Positions 8,205 to 16,288 of a stretch of DNA of 64,000 nucleotides are shown here, piece by piece. Location: the NCBI GenBank assembly GCA_013112685.1, contig JABFGC010000002.1:1188902-1252901 (forward strand). The letters run 5' to 3'. Below the pieces are notes generated by a model that made no database searches, was not told the origin of the DNA, and saw nothing but the letters and a program-made list of their open reading frames with translations. A program made the position numbers and the translations under genes. How positions within the stretch are numbered: position 1 is the first letter of the stretch; the number at the start of each line of letters is the position of its first letter. The stretch is from Chloroflexota bacterium. Lineage in GTDB: Bacteria > Chloroflexota > Anaerolineae > Anaerolineales > Villigracilaceae.

Positions 8205-9239
8205 TCATTTTTTTGATTTTCGCTCAAAGACTTCGTGGTAGGCTTTGTCCAGCTCGTCGTCAGAAAGATGAGTGTATCGCTGGGTTACTTGAATGTTCTT
8301 GTGCCTCGCGAGTTCTTGTGCGATTTTCAAGTTGCCCGTGCCGCGCAGGACCGTCGTGACAAAATAATGGCGAAAGGAGTGCGGCGTAATCTTGCCTATC
8401 ATTTCCCTGCCCAGAATTTGTTCCACGCGTTCCCTGACGATATTGCGTCCTGTGGTGGGGGTCATGGGTTTGATTTTTTTGCCCGCGCCTTTGTCATGGC
8501 GCGCAAAGAGAGGGAGGGAGCTTAGTTGCCTGCCCGTATCTCCATCCAACTGAGCACGTTGAGTCAGGTAATCCTTGATGGCTTGCAGTGAACGGGAGGT
8601 AAAGCGAACAACTGCCTGTTTATTGCCTTTGCCGATGATGATGGCGCGCTGGTCGTTCCAGTCAATATCGCCGCGGCGAAGGTTGCAGGCTTCATGGACA
8701 CGAAAGCCGGTGTCGGCCAGTGTGATTAGAAAGGCGCGGTCACGATATGCGCGTAGTTTAACGTTGAGCGTCTCGTCAGGATCGCCGGCCGGAACAAGAA
8801 GGTTTTCGATGTCTTCGACCGCCGCCAAAAGCCTCTCAATATCGTTCGAAGGGAATTGAGGGTAACGTACACCGGGACGCCGCGAACGCTGTCGTATAAG
8901 CACCGCAACGCGCGATTGGTTGATGCCTGCCAGGCGTTCGGAGTCAAGGTACAGGAAGAAACCCTTGACGGCTTGCAGATAGAGTTGTTCCGTGGCGGGT
9001 GAGAACACGCTGAGGTAATCCGTCAGCGGGGAGATCAGGTCTTCGGTGAGGTTTCCAATGGGGGTGGAGACAGGATCGAGCGATTGTTTCTTCAATATTT
9101 CGCTGAAGACCTGCAAGGCATTCTTATACGCAAGCATTGTGTGCCGGCTGCGGGAGCGTTCCACCATGCGTAAATACGCGCGCATTGCATCGGATATCGT
9201 CGAAGTTTTAGCCTCAGAAACCGCGGAGGGGTCTGTCAT
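8205..9239 (-). CDS. Tyrosine recombinase, XerC/XerD-like
   Basis: Site-specific recombinase with an N-terminal SAM-like core-binding domain (about residues 15-125) and a C-terminal catalytic domain. Catalytic set: Arg in DTGFRVHEACNL, Lys in IIGKGNKQ, HSFRH, and LARHKNIQVTQRYTH with the nucleophilic Tyr. Length (344 residues) is slightly above classical XerC/D. The reverse frame is open to 9398, but a perfect promoter places the TATAAT at 9252-9247, so transcription would start at about the ATG at 9239; the ATG at 9248 overlaps the -10. I chose 9239 as a leaderless start. A 28-bp dif-like palindrome abuts the -35. It could be the chromosomal dimer-resolution enzyme or an integron/element-type recombinase. 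Confidence 0.85.
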   Translation of the reverse strand: MTDPSAVSEAKTSTISDAMRAYLRMVERSRSRHTMLAYKNALQVFSEILKKQSLDPVSTPIGNLTEDLISPLTDYLSVFSPATEQLYLQAVKGFFLYLDSERLAGINQSRVAVLIRQRSRRPGVRYPQFPSNDIERLLAAVEDIENLLVPAGDPDETLNVKLRAYRDRAFLITLADTGFRVHEACNLRRGDIDWNDQRAIIIGKGNKQAVVRFTSRSLQAIKDYLTQRAQLDGDTGRQLSSLPLFARHDKGAGKKIKPMTPTTGRNIVRERVEQILGREMIGKITPHSFRHYFVTTVLRGTGNLKIAQELARHKNIQVTQRYTHLSDDELDKAYHEVFERKSKK

Positions 9240-9246
9240 GGCGCTC

Positions 9247-9274
9247 ATTATACGAATTTTCCGTGATTTGTCAA
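9247..9274 (-). promoter_or_regulatory. Strong promoter of the recombinase gene
   Basis: Minus strand consensus TTGACA (9274-9269), 16-bp spacer, TATAAT (9252-9247). The -10 ends 7 bases before the ATG at 9239, so the mRNA is probably leaderless. Confidence 0.75.
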
Positions 9275-9275
9275 T

Positions 9276-9303
9276 ATTTTCGATAAGTATTATTATCGAA
9301 AAC
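9276..9303. other. dif-like recombination site or operator (11-6-11)
   Basis: 28 bp: ATTTTCGATAA, spacer GTATTA, TTATCGAAAAC. The arms are perfect inverted repeats over 10 bp and contain the ATAA-N6-TTAT core typical of dif sites, with the 11-6-11 spacing of Xer sites. It directly abuts the -35 of the recombinase gene. It may be the recombination site itself or an autoregulatory operator. Confidence 0.5.
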
Positions 9304-9316
9304 ATAAGAGGAGAAA

Positions 9317-9350
9317 TGCCATTGCGAGGCGAAGCCGAAGCAATCCCCCG
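9317..9350. repeat. Family A repeat, partial (TGCCATTGCGAG type)
   Basis: Truncated copy of the element found at 13453, 31575, 32060 and 36879: CATTGCGAG, then GAAGCAATCCCC. Bases 9351-9570 hold no gene that I can support. Confidence 0.6.
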
Positions 9351-9570
9351 CTCCCCCACACCTGCCAGCCACAGCCATCTCTCTGCACATGACCACAATC
9401 GAATCGTATGGATGAGGCGGCAACACTCAACCGATAGACTGAAAACTGGTCACTGATCACTGACTCCCGGAATCCCCCCTCCCCCACTCAATATCCCGCC
9501 CCCGTGTTGCAATGCCTGCAATATGCCGCCTGTATCGTTGGGAAAATTCAACCTTACGGAGAGGCTTCAC

Positions 9571-9615
9571 ATGGCTCGGATAACCGATGACGAAAAAAAT
9601 CGAATCCATCTATAA
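9571..9615 (+). pseudogene. Truncated HTH N-terminus (14 codons)
   Basis: ATG with SD GGAGAGG, reading MARITDDEKNRIHL then stop. It matches the start of the WYL-Cas3 fusion (MPRIDDEDKRNRLERIF) and resembles that of the following small HTH gene, so it is the stub of a third copy. It could also be translated as a leader peptide. Confidence 0.5.
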
Positions 9616-9630
9616 TGCGGTATTAGAATC

Positions 9631-9686
9631 TGGAAAAATAATTTCCAAGCCACCGCTATCCTGAAAGTAACAAAACCACTTTCAGG
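9631..9686 (+). promoter_or_regulatory. Two inverted repeats before the HTH gene: putative operators
   Basis: TGGAAA-N5-TTTCCA (9631-9647) and CCTGAAAGT-N9-ACTTTCAGG (9660-9686, perfect 9-bp arms). The second runs into the SD (AGGAGG) of the gene at 9695, so it could act as a DNA operator or as an SD-masking RNA hairpin. A TATAAT lies at 9610. Confidence 0.5.
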
Positions 9687-9694
9687 AGGCACGA

Positions 9695-9898
9695 ATGGCT
9701 CGGTTACAGAATGGTGAAAAGGAAGAAAAAGAAGGCAAACTTTACCGGCTACTTAAACGCCTGCGATTTGGCGTTCGGGAATCGGAAGTCGCCGAGGAAC
9801 TGGGCTGGCACAGGCGCACCGTGAATAATTATTTGCGGAAATTGAGGAAGGAAGAAAAAGCGGAACGGGAAGGCCGTTCCTGGTTTGCAAAAAAGTAG
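9695..9898 (+). CDS. Stand-alone winged HTH protein, paralogue of the WYL-Cas3 N-terminus
   Basis: 67 residues, highly charged, with one DNA-binding helix-turn-helix: SEVAEELGWHRRTVNNYLRK. The same region of the fusion protein downstream reads AEIADEIRLERRTVNNYLRE, and both end in a short wing (GRSWF / GLYWF), so the two are recent paralogues. The SD CAGGAGG is good and lies inside an inverted repeat. Because it has the DNA-reading module but no ligand-sensing WYL domain, it could compete with or antagonise the fusion protein at the cas promoter. Expected in the cytoplasm as a dimer. Role inferred from position. Confidence 0.75.
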   Translation: MARLQNGEKEEKEGKLYRLLKRLRFGVRESEVAEELGWHRRTVNNYLRKLRKEEKAEREGRSWFAKK

Positions 9899-9957
9899 GG
9901 AATTCCCTATTCGTAATTTTCCAACTGGACAATAGAATAAGGTAAAGGAGACATTCC

Positions 9958-12900
9958 ATGCCGCGGATTGACGATGAAGACAAACGCAACAGGTTGGAGC
10001 GCATCTTTCTTCTGCTGACACGCAACGCACGCGGTCTCACCGAAGCCGAGATTGCCGACGAGATCAGGCTGGAGCGCCGCACAGTCAATAATTACTTGAG
10101 AGAATTGGAATTTCAGGGCAAAGCCTTCAAGGATGGATTGTACTGGTTCCCATTGGCGCTCAAAGAGTCGAAACTGCGCTCATTCGACCTTTCACCCGAA
10201 GAAGCGGTCACGTTATATCTTGGGGCGCGTTTGCTCTCCAAACAGCAGGACAAGCGCAATGAACCCGCCGAGACCGCCCTGCTCAAACTGGCAAGCGTCC
10301 TCAAAGCGGATGCGGGCGTGGGCGCGGAGATCGAGCAGGCGGCGCGTGAATTGGCGCAGAGACCCATTCAAAAGGATTACCAGCCCATCTTCCGCGATGT
10401 GGTGCGGGGGTATATCTATCGCAAGAAGATCGAGATCGCTTATCGCCCCCTCAATTGGAACAAGTCCTTTCAAACGACTTTCTCGACCTATCTCCTGGAA
10501 CCCTCCCCCATCGGCTTCACCACCTACCTGATCGGGCACAGTTCCATCGTGAACGCCCAGCGCGCCTACAAACTGGAACGGATCGAATCCGTGCGCCTGA
10601 CCAAAGAGGAGTACTCCATCCCGCCTGATTTCCCGGGGTTGGAGATTTTACGCAGCGCCTGGAGCATCGTCATGGGGGAAGAGACGGTTCGGGTCCTCCT
10701 TCGTTTTCGTTCCGAAACCGCAAAAGCCCGCGTGCTCGAAACGCGCTGGCACCCGTCACAACAGCCCTATCCCGACCCTGAGAACCCCGAAGCCCTGTTA
10801 TTGGAGTTCAAGGTCGCTGACACTCTCGATCTCATCCCTTGGATCCGCTCGTGGGGCGCGGATGTGGAAGCGCTGGAGCCAGAGGAGTTGAGAGAAGCGC
10901 TGGAAAGAGAAGTAAAGAAGATGGCGAAGGTATATGGGGTGGACGAAATCAAATCCGAAGAAGAACTAATTGCCCATGTACGGCAAGACGGCAAAGAGCA
11001 GTCGTTAATTGCTCATCTTACCGAAGCGTCACAACTAGCAGAAGGTTTTGCAGCAAAAGTAGGCTTGCCTGAAATTGGGAAAATTATGGGTTTGCTGCAT
11101 GACTTTGGCAAAGCAAGCAGGGAGTTTCAAGAGTACTTGCGCTCTGCAACAGGGAGAACAAACCCAGATGAGGACGAGTATGTAGATTACGAAGCAAAGA
11201 AAGGCAAGATTGACCACTCCACCGCTGGAGCGCAATTGGCGTTCGAGAAACTCGCTGGCAGAGGGCAGGAGGGCAAAATCCTGGCGCAGTTTTTGGCGTT
11301 GGCAATCGCTTCCCATCATTCGGGGCTGATAGACTGCCTGACACCCTCAGGCGATAACAAGTTTGAAGAGCGAATTGCAAAAATTGATGAAAAAACTCAT
11401 CTGACAGAAGCACGGAGCAAATTACCCGACATCGAAAAGCAGTTGGATGGAATTCTGGCGCAGCCGATTGAAAAGCACTTTTATCAAGTCGCTTTCGAGA
11501 CAATGACAGAAGCCGCCGACTCCAAAGACACTCGATGGTTCAAGCGCGGTTTGTTGGCGCGTTTCCTGTTCAGTTGCCTGCTGGAAGCCGACCGCCTGAA
11601 CACCGCTGATTTCGAGAATCCTGGCAATGAAGCCGTTCGAAATTACGGCAAATATATTCCATGGGATACGCTCATTGAACGGTTGGAGGTGAGGTACGCA
11701 GAGTATGCGCAGAAAACGGCGCAAATGCAGCCAGGGCGGGCGTTGGAGGTCAATCAACTGCGGGCGCAAGTGGCGCAAGCCTGCCTGGAGACGGCAGGAA
11801 AGCCCAAAGGCATTTACCAGTTGACCGTCCCGACGGGAGGCGGAAAGACCGAGGCAAGTTTGCGCTTTGCACTGCATCATGCGCGAGCGCACACAAACGA
11901 TCAAGAGAAGATCGAGAGAATTTTCTACGTTGTCCCCTATATCACCATTATTGACCAGAACGCCGATAAAGTTCGGGAAATTCTGGAAAAAGCGGACGAG
12001 CCTGGCAAGGTCGTTCTCGAACATCACTCCAACTTCGTGCCGTCCGAAGATACCCGCCGCCGTCATAACCTGCTGGCGGAAAACTGGGATGCGCCGATTG
12101 TCTTCACCACACAGGTTCAATTTTTGGAAGCGTTGTTCGGCTACGGTACGCGCGACGCCCGCCGAATGCACCAACTGGCGAACTCGGTCATCATCTTCGA
12201 TGAAGTTCAGACCATTCCCATCAAGATTACGCACATGTTCGCCACCGCCCTGCGCTTCCTGACCCGCGATTGCGGCGCAACCGTCGTGCTTTGCACGGCA
12301 ACCCAGCCGCCGCTGGACAAATTACCGAATGAGTATCGAAAACTGACCATTGAGTCAGAATATAAAATTATTCAGAATGAGCCAGAATTGTTCAAGAAAC
12401 TGAAGCGCGTTGAAGTCCATGACGAGCGCAAGCCGGGCGGCTTGACTAATGCCGAAATCGCTGATTTGGCGGAACACGCCTTGCGGGAAAAAGGCAGCGT
12501 CCTGATTGTGGTCAATACGCGCGCTTCGGCAAAGGCGTTGTACGAGGAAATCAAAGGACGGCAATTGGGCGCGGAGACCTATCACTTGAGTACCAACATG
12601 TGCCCCGCGCATCGCATGGATGTTTTGGAGAATGAAATCAAGCCCAAGTTGGAAGCCAAAGAACCTGTGATTTGCGTCAGCACACAACTCATCGAAGCGG
12701 GCGTGGATATTGACTTCGGCGCGGTCATCCGCGCGCTGGCGGGGCTGGATTCGATTGCCCAGTCTGCTGGACGATGTAACCGTCACGGAAAGCACGAGGA
12801 TGGAGGGGACGTGTGGGTGGTCAATCCGCAGGAGGAAAATCTCGACAAACTGAAGGACATCCAAGTCGGGCGCGAACATGCCCAGCGGGTTCTCGATGAT

Positions 12901-13452
12901 TTTAGAGAAACCTCTGACGATTTTGGGAATGACCGAATCGGGTTGGACGCGGTTGCCAAATATTACGATTTTTACTATCATTCGCAAAAGGATCAAATGA
13001 ATTACCCTGTGGGCGCAAGTTCGTCGGTGGGACGCAACGATGATTTGTTCAGTTTGCTTTCGCAAAATAAATTGTCTTCCGACGCTTATACAAGCATACA
13101 TCATGCCGCGCCCGATATTCTCTTGCGGCAGTCTTTTCGCACAGCCAACGGAGAATTTCGCGTGATAGATTCGCTTACGCGCGGCGTTATCGTGCCATAT
13201 AAGGATGGCAAGAAAATCATCACAGAGTTATGCGGCGCGTTTGGGTTGGAGAAACAGGGCAAGTTGCTAAAACAGGCGCAGCGGTACTCAGTCAATTTGT
13301 TTCAATACCAATTCGATCAATTATTCAAGGCAGGAGCCATCAAGGAGGTGCAGGAAGACGCAGGAATTTACCATCTCAACGAGCAATATTACAGCGAAGA
13401 GTTCGGCTGGAGTGATAAACCAGCCAGCGGCATGGAAGTGCTTATCAAATAA
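9958..13452 (+). CDS. cas3: HTH-WYL transcription regulator fused to Cas3 nuclease-helicase (type I-C)
   Basis: 1164 residues in one uninterrupted frame. Residues 1-65: winged HTH (RRTVNNYLRE). About 130-320: WYL ligand-sensing domain (YRKKIEIAYRPLNW; TTYLIGHSSIVNAQRAYKLE). From about 335: Cas3, with HD nuclease motifs MGLLHDFGKAS (about 378), KIDHSTAG and SHHSG (about 451); then SF2 helicase with Walker A PTGGGKTE (about 624), DEVQ box (about 747), CTATQP and motif VI QSAGRCNRHG (about 938). Cas3 is recruited by Cascade to unwind and degrade target DNA. An internal ATG at 10921 (MAKVYGVDE) could give a free 844-residue Cas3. SD AAAGGAG. First gene of the cas operon. The fusion implies that the regulator and effector are one polypeptide, possibly gated by a nucleic-acid or nucleotide ligand. 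Confidence 0.92.
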   Translation: MPRIDDEDKRNRLERIFLLLTRNARGLTEAEIADEIRLERRTVNNYLRELEFQGKAFKDGLYWFPLALKESKLRSFDLSPEEAVTLYLGARLLSKQQDKRNEPAETALLKLASVLKADAGVGAEIEQAARELAQRPIQKDYQPIFRDVVRGYIYRKKIEIAYRPLNWNKSFQTTFSTYLLEPSPIGFTTYLIGHSSIVNAQRAYKLERIESVRLTKEEYSIPPDFPGLEILRSAWSIVMGEETVRVLLRFRSETAKARVLETRWHPSQQPYPDPENPEALLLEFKVADTLDLIPWIRSWGADVEALEPEELREALEREVKKMAKVYGVDEIKSEEELIAHVRQDGKEQSLIAHLTEASQLAEGFAAKVGLPEIGKIMGLLHDFGKASREFQEYLRSATGRTNPDEDEYVDYEAKKGKIDHSTAGAQLAFEKLAGRGQEGKILAQFLALAIASHHSGLIDCLTPSGDNKFEERIAKIDEKTHLTEARSKLPDIEKQLDGILAQPIEKHFYQVAFETMTEAADSKDTRWFKRGLLARFLFSCLLEADRLNTADFENPGNEAVRNYGKYIPWDTLIERLEVRYAEYAQKTAQMQPGRALEVNQLRAQVAQACLETAGKPKGIYQLTVPTGGGKTEASLRFALHHARAHTNDQEKIERIFYVVPYITIIDQNADKVREILEKADEPGKVVLEHHSNFVPSEDTRRRHNLLAENWDAPIVFTTQVQFLEALFGYGTRDARRMHQLANSVIIFDEVQTIPIKITHMFATALRFLTRDCGATVVLCTATQPPLDKLPNEYRKLTIESEYKIIQNEPELFKKLKRVEVHDERKPGGLTNAEIADLAEHALREKGSVLIVVNTRASAKALYEEIKGRQLGAETYHLSTNMCPAHRMDVLENEIKPKLEAKEPVICVSTQLIEAGVDIDFGAVIRALAGLDSIAQSAGRCNRHGKHEDGGDVWVVNPQEENLDKLKDIQVGREHAQRVLDDFRETSDDFGNDRIGLDAVAKYYDFYYHSQKDQMNYPVGASSSVGRNDDLFSLLSQNKLSSDAYTSIHHAAPDILLRQSFRTANGEFRVIDSLTRGVIVPYKDGKKIITELCGAFGLEKQGKLLKQAQRYSVNLFQYQFDQLFKAGAIKEVQEDAGIYHLNEQYYSEEFGWSDKPASGMEVLIK

Positions 13453-13566
13453 TGTCATTGCGAGAGCGGCGTTATCCCGCTCGAAGCAATCTCCCAATAA
13501 CAACGAGGGATTGCTTCGCACACCTGCCCTGGCGGGCGGTGCCAGGGAAAAGCGCTCGCAATGACA
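13453..13566. repeat. Family A palindromic element between cas3 and cas5
   Basis: 114 bp bounded by TGTCATTGCGAG and CTCGCAATGACA as terminal inverted repeats, with internal GAAGCAATCTCC and GGATTGCTTCG. It begins at the cas3 stop and ends 20 bases before the cas5 start. Confidence 0.85.
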
Positions 13567-13585
13567 CGAACAAAAGGAGGTCTCG

Positions 13586-14311
13586 ATGCAATACCAAAAC
13601 AGCGTGACATTCAAGGTGTGGGGCAGGTATGCCCTGTTCACCGACCCGCTGACCCGCATCGGCGGCGAAAAATACTCCTATCAAATTCCCACTTACGAGG
13701 CGTTGAAGGGAGTCTTGAGTTCGGTGTATTGGAAGCCGACCATCGTGTGGGTGATAGACAAGGTACGGGTGATGAAGCCCATCCGCACACAACCGCGCGG
13801 CGCAAAACCCATCAAGTATCAATCGGGCGGAAATGACTTGTCCATTTACACCTATCTCGCCGATGTCGAGTATCAGGTGCAGGCGCATTTCGAGTGGAAT
13901 GAGAACCGCCCCGACCTGGCGCATGACCGAAATGAGAACAAACATTTCTACGTTGCGCGGCGGATGATCGAGCGCGGTGGCAGGCGCGATGTGTTTCTCG
14001 GCACGCGCGAGTGTCAGGGGTATGTCGAGCCATGCGAATTTGGCGAAGACAAAGGCTTCTACGACAACTATCCTGGCGAGATGTCTTTCGGGCTGATGTT
14101 CCACGGCTTCGATTACCCCGATGAAAAGGAGCCTGGCGAGTTCTGGGCGCGGTTCTGGGAACCCAAAATGGACAAGGGCGTGATTCGGTTCATTCACCCG
14201 AAGGAATGCAAGGTCCACAAATTCGTGCGTACGATGAAAGCCAACCCACCTGCTACGATTGGGCTGGCAGAGGAAGGCTTGCTCGAAGGCTACGCAGAAG
14301 GAGGGGCGTGA
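13586..14311 (+). CDS. cas5c: Cas5 (Cas5c/Cas5d), crRNA-processing Cascade subunit
   Basis: 241 residues, usual length for type I-C Cas5. In this subtype Cas5 replaces Cas6: it cleaves the repeat hairpin and stays on the 5' handle of the crRNA. The N-terminal RAMP strand (NSVTFKVWGRYALFTDP) and GGEKYSYQIPTYEALKGVL are characteristic, and the C-terminal part contains PGEMSFGLMFHGFDYP. SD AAAGGAGG. It is preceded by a family A element and followed by cas8c after a single base (TGA then A then ATG), so the two are translationally coupled. The repeats in the array carry the GC-rich stem-loop (CTCCC/GGGAG) expected of its substrate. Confidence 0.95.
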   Translation: MQYQNSVTFKVWGRYALFTDPLTRIGGEKYSYQIPTYEALKGVLSSVYWKPTIVWVIDKVRVMKPIRTQPRGAKPIKYQSGGNDLSIYTYLADVEYQVQAHFEWNENRPDLAHDRNENKHFYVARRMIERGGRRDVFLGTRECQGYVEPCEFGEDKGFYDNYPGEMSFGLMFHGFDYPDEKEPGEFWARFWEPKMDKGVIRFIHPKECKVHKFVRTMKANPPATIGLAEEGLLEGYAEGGA

Positions 14312-14312
14312 A

Positions 14313-16253
14313 ATGAACTGGATTCAAAACCTGTACGAGACGTATGAGAACTGCCAGAACATGCTCGGTTATTCACCAGATACGGCTCGCCCCTTGCTGC
14401 CCATTTGCCATATTACTACTCAAACTCACATTGAAATTGTGATAGATGGCAAAGGAAATTTCCGCCGAGCGCGGATTGTAGATAAGGACGACTCGACCAC
14501 TATTATCCCTGCCACAGAAAGTTCTGCCAGCCGTGCAGGAAGCAAACCCGAATGTCATCCTTTGAGTGACAAGCTACAGTACCTTGCGGGCGATTTTACC
14601 GACTATGGTGGCGAAGTCACTTCTGGTTTTGCAGATGACCCGACAGAGCCTTACAAAAAGTTTGTGGAATTGCTGACGAACTGGTGCAACTCACCCTATA
14701 GTCACCCCAAAGCCCGCGCAGTATTGGCATACGTTCAAAAGAAAACCTTAATACGAGACTTGGCGGCTCAAAAAGTCTTGTTGGTTGGCGACAACGGAAA
14801 GTTACTTGGCAAGGAGGAAACGACGCGCGATAAAAAAGTAAAGGATATCTTTTCAGTTCTGAACGCTCAAGATAATGCCGTCATTCGTTGGGTCGTAGAG
14901 ATATCAGGAGATAGCGAAGGCAGAGCGTGGAGAGATGCAGCCTTGTGGGAAAGTTGGACAAACTACTATCTCAACAGCAAGGGTGAAAAAAATGTCTGTC
15001 TGGTCACAGGGCAAATGCAAATTCTCACAGCCAACCATCCAAAATATATTCGCCGCGAGGGTGACAATGCAAAACTGATTTCATCGAACGACACCAGCAA
15101 CTTTACCTTCCGAGGACGTTTCATCACCGATGCTCAGGCTTGTGGTGTTGGGCTTGAAACTTCCCAAAAAGCCCATTACGCCCTTGCCTGGCTCATCAGC
15201 AGACAAGGTTATCAGGCTGGAGATTTGGCGGTTGTTGCCTGGGCGACTTCAGGCGCAAAACTCATTCAACCTACAGACGACCCGATTGACGCGCTGGATC
15301 AGGACGCGCCTGTCGAAGAAAGTAAAACTGCTGACACTGCCCAAGAAGTTGGCATCCGTCTGAAAAAGAAAATTGCAGGCTATCGCCAGGAAATTGGCGA
15401 GCGGGAAGATGTGGCTGTGATAGCAGTGGATTCAGCAACGCCAGGGCGGTTGTCTATCGTCTATTACCGCGCTCTGAAAGGTTCTGAATTTCTTGAACGC
15501 ATCGAAAACTGGCACGAGACCTGCGCCTGGCGGCATACCTACCACGCTATCGAAGTGCAGGATGAGAAAGGAAAAACGAAAAAACGCTACATCCCATTTG
15601 ACGGCGCACCTGCCCCTGCTGATATTGCCGAAGCCGCCTATGGCAGCCGCCTGGACGACAAACTCAAAAAAGCCACGATCAAACGCCTGCTCCCCTGTAT
15701 TGTGGACGGTCAGCCCATCCCGCGCGATTTGGTCGAGTCGGTGATCAGGCGGGCGTCCAACCGTGCTGGCTTAAGTGGTTACGACTGGAGCAAGGCGCTC
15801 ACGATTGCCTGCGCGCTCTACCGAAAATACAAATATGGAAAGGAGAACTTCGATATGTCGCTCGATGAAACCCGAAACACAAGAGATTACCTCTTTGGCA
15901 GGCTTCTTGCCATCGCCGACGTGATGGAGGAACGCACGCTCTCGGAAGCGGAGAAAAAGCGCCCGACCAATGCCACCCGCTATATGCAACAGTTTTCTCA
16001 GCGTCCGTTCACCACGTGGAAACAAATCCACGAATTGCTCACCCCATATTTCATGCGGCAGGGCGATAACGCCTCTTACTACAAGTGGCTGATTGCCCAG
16101 GTGGAAGACCTGTTCACCCCTGAAGACTTTATCAGCAATAAGCCGCTGACAGGCGAGTATTTGCTTGGCTATTACTGCCAGCGGCAGAAGATGTGGGAGA
16201 AGAAAGAAAAGCCCGCATCTGAAGAAAATGACAATGCTGACTCAAACGGATAA
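14313..16253 (+). CDS. cas8c: Cas8c (Csd1), large Cascade subunit
   Basis: 646 residues. The start at 14313 (MNWIQNLYETYENC) has SD GAAGGAGG and fits the family; the frame is open to 14259 but would overlap cas5. Family marks: GLETSQKAHYALAWLISRQG, QKKTLIRDLAAQKVLLV, and the C-terminal EYLLGYYCQRQKMW. In type I-C it recognises the PAM and starts R-loop formation; an internal start in such genes often yields the small subunit Cas11c. A candidate region for that is the last ~130 residues, but I see no strong SD that proves it. Central position in the cas operon. Confidence 0.95.
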   Translation: MNWIQNLYETYENCQNMLGYSPDTARPLLPICHITTQTHIEIVIDGKGNFRRARIVDKDDSTTIIPATESSASRAGSKPECHPLSDKLQYLAGDFTDYGGEVTSGFADDPTEPYKKFVELLTNWCNSPYSHPKARAVLAYVQKKTLIRDLAAQKVLLVGDNGKLLGKEETTRDKKVKDIFSVLNAQDNAVIRWVVEISGDSEGRAWRDAALWESWTNYYLNSKGEKNVCLVTGQMQILTANHPKYIRREGDNAKLISSNDTSNFTFRGRFITDAQACGVGLETSQKAHYALAWLISRQGYQAGDLAVVAWATSGAKLIQPTDDPIDALDQDAPVEESKTADTAQEVGIRLKKKIAGYRQEIGEREDVAVIAVDSATPGRLSIVYYRALKGSEFLERIENWHETCAWRHTYHAIEVQDEKGKTKKRYIPFDGAPAPADIAEAAYGSRLDDKLKKATIKRLLPCIVDGQPIPRDLVESVIRRASNRAGLSGYDWSKALTIACALYRKYKYGKENFDMSLDETRNTRDYLFGRLLAIADVMEERTLSEAEKKRPTNATRYMQQFSQRPFTTWKQIHELLTPYFMRQGDNASYYKWLIAQVEDLFTPEDFISNKPLTGEYLLGYYCQRQKMWEKKEKPASEENDNADSNG

Positions 16254-16288
16254 TTCAACCAATTCATCATCAAAAGGAGACTTAAGCC

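Noticed and set aside
11422..12234. Minus-strand frame of 270 residues within cas3
   Set aside because: Overlaps conserved helicase motifs on the plus strand; no independent support.
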